Source: Mycobacterium sp.
GTDB lineage: Bacteria > Actinomycetota > Actinomycetes > Mycobacteriales > Mycobacteriaceae
DNA: 64,000 nucleotides
Direction of reading: 5' to 3'
Assembly (NCBI GenBank): GCA_021732005.1
Contig: JAKFVT010000053.1
Coordinates: 62,001 to 126,000, forward strand
Part shown: positions 62,862 to 64,000 of the stretch, one piece after another
Layout: each line of letters starts with the position of its first letter
How positions within the stretch are numbered: position 1 is the first letter of the stretch
Made by a program: the position numbers and the translations under genes
The notes under the pieces: generated by a model
What the model saw: the letters and a program-made list of their open reading frames with translations, nothing else
Database searches by the model: none
What the model was told of the DNA's origin: nothing

Positions 62862-64000
62862 CTACCTGCTTCCCGACCCGACGATAGTGCGTTTGGCGGA
62901 AGGGTCGTCGACGGCCCCGGTGACACGGTCGGCGGCCAGCCGCCCGGAGATCATCGCTGTCGGGATGCCGACACCGGGCACGGTCGACCCGCCGGCCAGC
63001 ACGGCGTTGTCGATGCCGCGGACCATGTTGGCCGGCCGGAACGGACCGGTCTGGGCGAACGTGTGCGCCAGCGCGAACGGCGAGCCGGCGGCCATGCCCT
63101 GCGCGGCCCAGTCGGCGGGGGTGACGACGTCCAGGATCTCGGCGTCGTCGGCGAGTCCGGGCATCAGCCGTTCGGCGGCGGTGGCCAGCACCTGGCGCGC
63201 GTAGCCGTCCCCGGTCGAACCCCAATCGACCTTGCCCACTTCGAGATTCGGCGCGGGCGCCAGCACGTAGAGCAGATCGCGGCCGGTCGGCGCGAGGCTC
63301 GGATCACCCGCGGTGGGCCTGGTCACCAGCAGCGACGGGTCGCTCATCAGAGCACCGTCGCGGATGATCTCGTCGAACGTGCGAGCCCATTGATGCCCGA
63401 AGCTGATGTTGTGGTGGAGCAGTCGCTCGCCGACCGCCGGCACCCCGACGTGCACGACGACCGCCGACGGCGCGGGCCGCACCTTGATCGGACGCCGCGG
63501 TGCGCGGCCGAGAAGCTGATAGGTCAGCGGCAGCTCGGTGGTGAGTACCACAGCGTCACAAGCGATCCGCTCACCGTCGCCGGTCCGCACCGCAGTCACT
63601 CGTGAGCCGCTGCGTTCCAGCGCATCCACAGTCGACCCGTAGCGGAACTGCACGCCCGCCGCCTCAGCCGCGGCTGCCATCGCCTCGGGAACCGCGCGCA
63701 TGCCTCCGCGCGGAAAGTACACGCCCGCAACAGTATCCATGTACGCGATGACGGCATAGGCGGCCAGCGCCTGCTGGGGCGGGACACCGGCGTAGAGCGC
63801 TTGGAAGGTGAACAGCCGCTGAACTCGTTCGTCGGTGATGAACCGGCCGACCATCCGTTCCCAGCCGCGGAATCCGCCGATCGCGGCGAGCCGGGCCAGT
63901 TGCGGGGTCAGCAGCGACAGCGGGGACGAAAAGTTGGACGCGATGAAGCCGTTGAACTCCAACCGGTAGAGCTCGGTGAGCCAGGCGCGGAGGCGTTGGT
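62862..64000 (-). CDS. crtI: Phytoene desaturase CrtI, 5'-truncated by window edge
   Basis: 379 codons are visible; the frame remains open at position 64000, so the N-terminal FAD-binding part is outside. The visible portion includes FITDERVQRLFTFQALYAGVPP, VAGVYFPRGGMRAVPEAMA, HNISFGHQWARTFDEII, and the C-terminal FAD segment AGGSTVPGVGIPTAMISGRLAAD. It introduces double bonds into phytoene to give lycopene. It leads the visible crt operon; crtE or idi may lie upstream. Confidence 0.93.
   Translation of the reverse strand, partial: QRLRAWLTELYRLEFNGFIASNFSSPLSLLTPQLARLAAIGGFRGWERMVGRFITDERVQRLFTFQALYAGVPPQQALAAYAVIAYMDTVAGVYFPRGGMRAVPEAMAAAAEAAGVQFRYGSTVDALERSGSRVTAVRTGDGERIACDAVVLTTELPLTYQLLGRAPRRPIKVRPAPSAVVVHVGVPAVGERLLHHNISFGHQWARTFDEIIRDGALMSDPSLLVTRPTAGDPSLAPTGRDLLYVLAPAPNLEVGKVDWGSTGDGYARQVLATAAERLMPGLADDAEILDVVTPADWAAQGMAAGSPFALAHTFAQTGPFRPANMVRGIDNAVLAGGSTVPGVGIPTAMISGRLAADRVTGAVDDPSAKRTIVGSGSR

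Overview
This is high-GC actinobacterial DNA from a pigmented, probably rapid-growing Mycobacterium/Mycolicibacterium. Three things support that. The FAS-II operon fabD-acpM-kasA-kasB-accD6 lies behind aceE and a MabR-type regulator. Gene order follows the M. tuberculosis Rv2235-Rv2264c backbone as I remember it. An aryl-carotenoid (crt) operon sits at the right end. The 98-residue AcpM lacks the C-terminal tail of the M. tuberculosis protein, as in rapid growers. All names and synteny come from reading translations and from memory; no database search was run.

Layout. 1-1.9 kb: end of a SURF1-like gene, cobD and a DUF2236 gene (Rv2235-Rv2237 equivalents). 1.9-13 kb: an accessory metabolic block with an amidohydrolase, two VOC proteins, a secreted DUF4185 protein, a small Cys-containing exported protein, aldehyde dehydrogenase, P450, nitronate monooxygenase-like protein, CynX-type MFS with a divergent FadR-type regulator, and a lipoprotein. 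12.97-23.95 kb: an 11-kb island integrated in the 3' half of a tRNA-Val(UAC) gene, bounded by a 46-bp perfect direct repeat, with no integrase inside. 24-41.4 kb: conserved core (ahpE, DUF3052, lipoprotein, aceE, mabR, fabD-acpM-kasA-kasB-accD6, an amino-acid permease, glpD, tetR, FAD oxidase, lipid kinase). 41.4-46 kb: an SRPBCC protein, a 13E12/DUF222-HNH gene with an SOS-like box on its start codon, and a large secreted beta-propeller/hydrolase fusion. 46-55.3 kb: DUF3145, beta-lactamase-like hydrolase, TPR protein, mscR with an MBL-fold partner, a dehydrogenase, a SHOCT protein, LapA-domain protein, SABATH-type methyltransferase and an Hsp70-like proline-rich protein. 55.4-58 kb: a DAP-reductase-like protein, and a MarR regulator divergent from an oxidoreductase with two clear operator palindromes. 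58-64 kb: crtI-crtB-crtYc-crtYd-crtT-crtU-Rieske on the minus strand, running off the right edge.

The most interesting part is the island. Its plus strand encodes an exported Excalibur protein, a DUF2510/DUF4352-like membrane protein, and a tight operon VWA (TerY-like) - PP2C phosphatase - transmembrane Ser/Thr kinase - GH3 hexosaminidase. The last enzyme is an LpqI look-alike without a lipobox. Converging on these, the minus strand encodes two related proteins of unknown function, one or two tiny ORFs, and a multi-TM protein whose external C-terminus reads as a TerD-type calcium-binding domain. This resembles the TerY-P triad of the Ter stress/defence literature, but remodelled as an envelope-facing signalling system with its own TerD-like partner and a peptidoglycan-type glycosidase. 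I consider it the candidate undescribed system.
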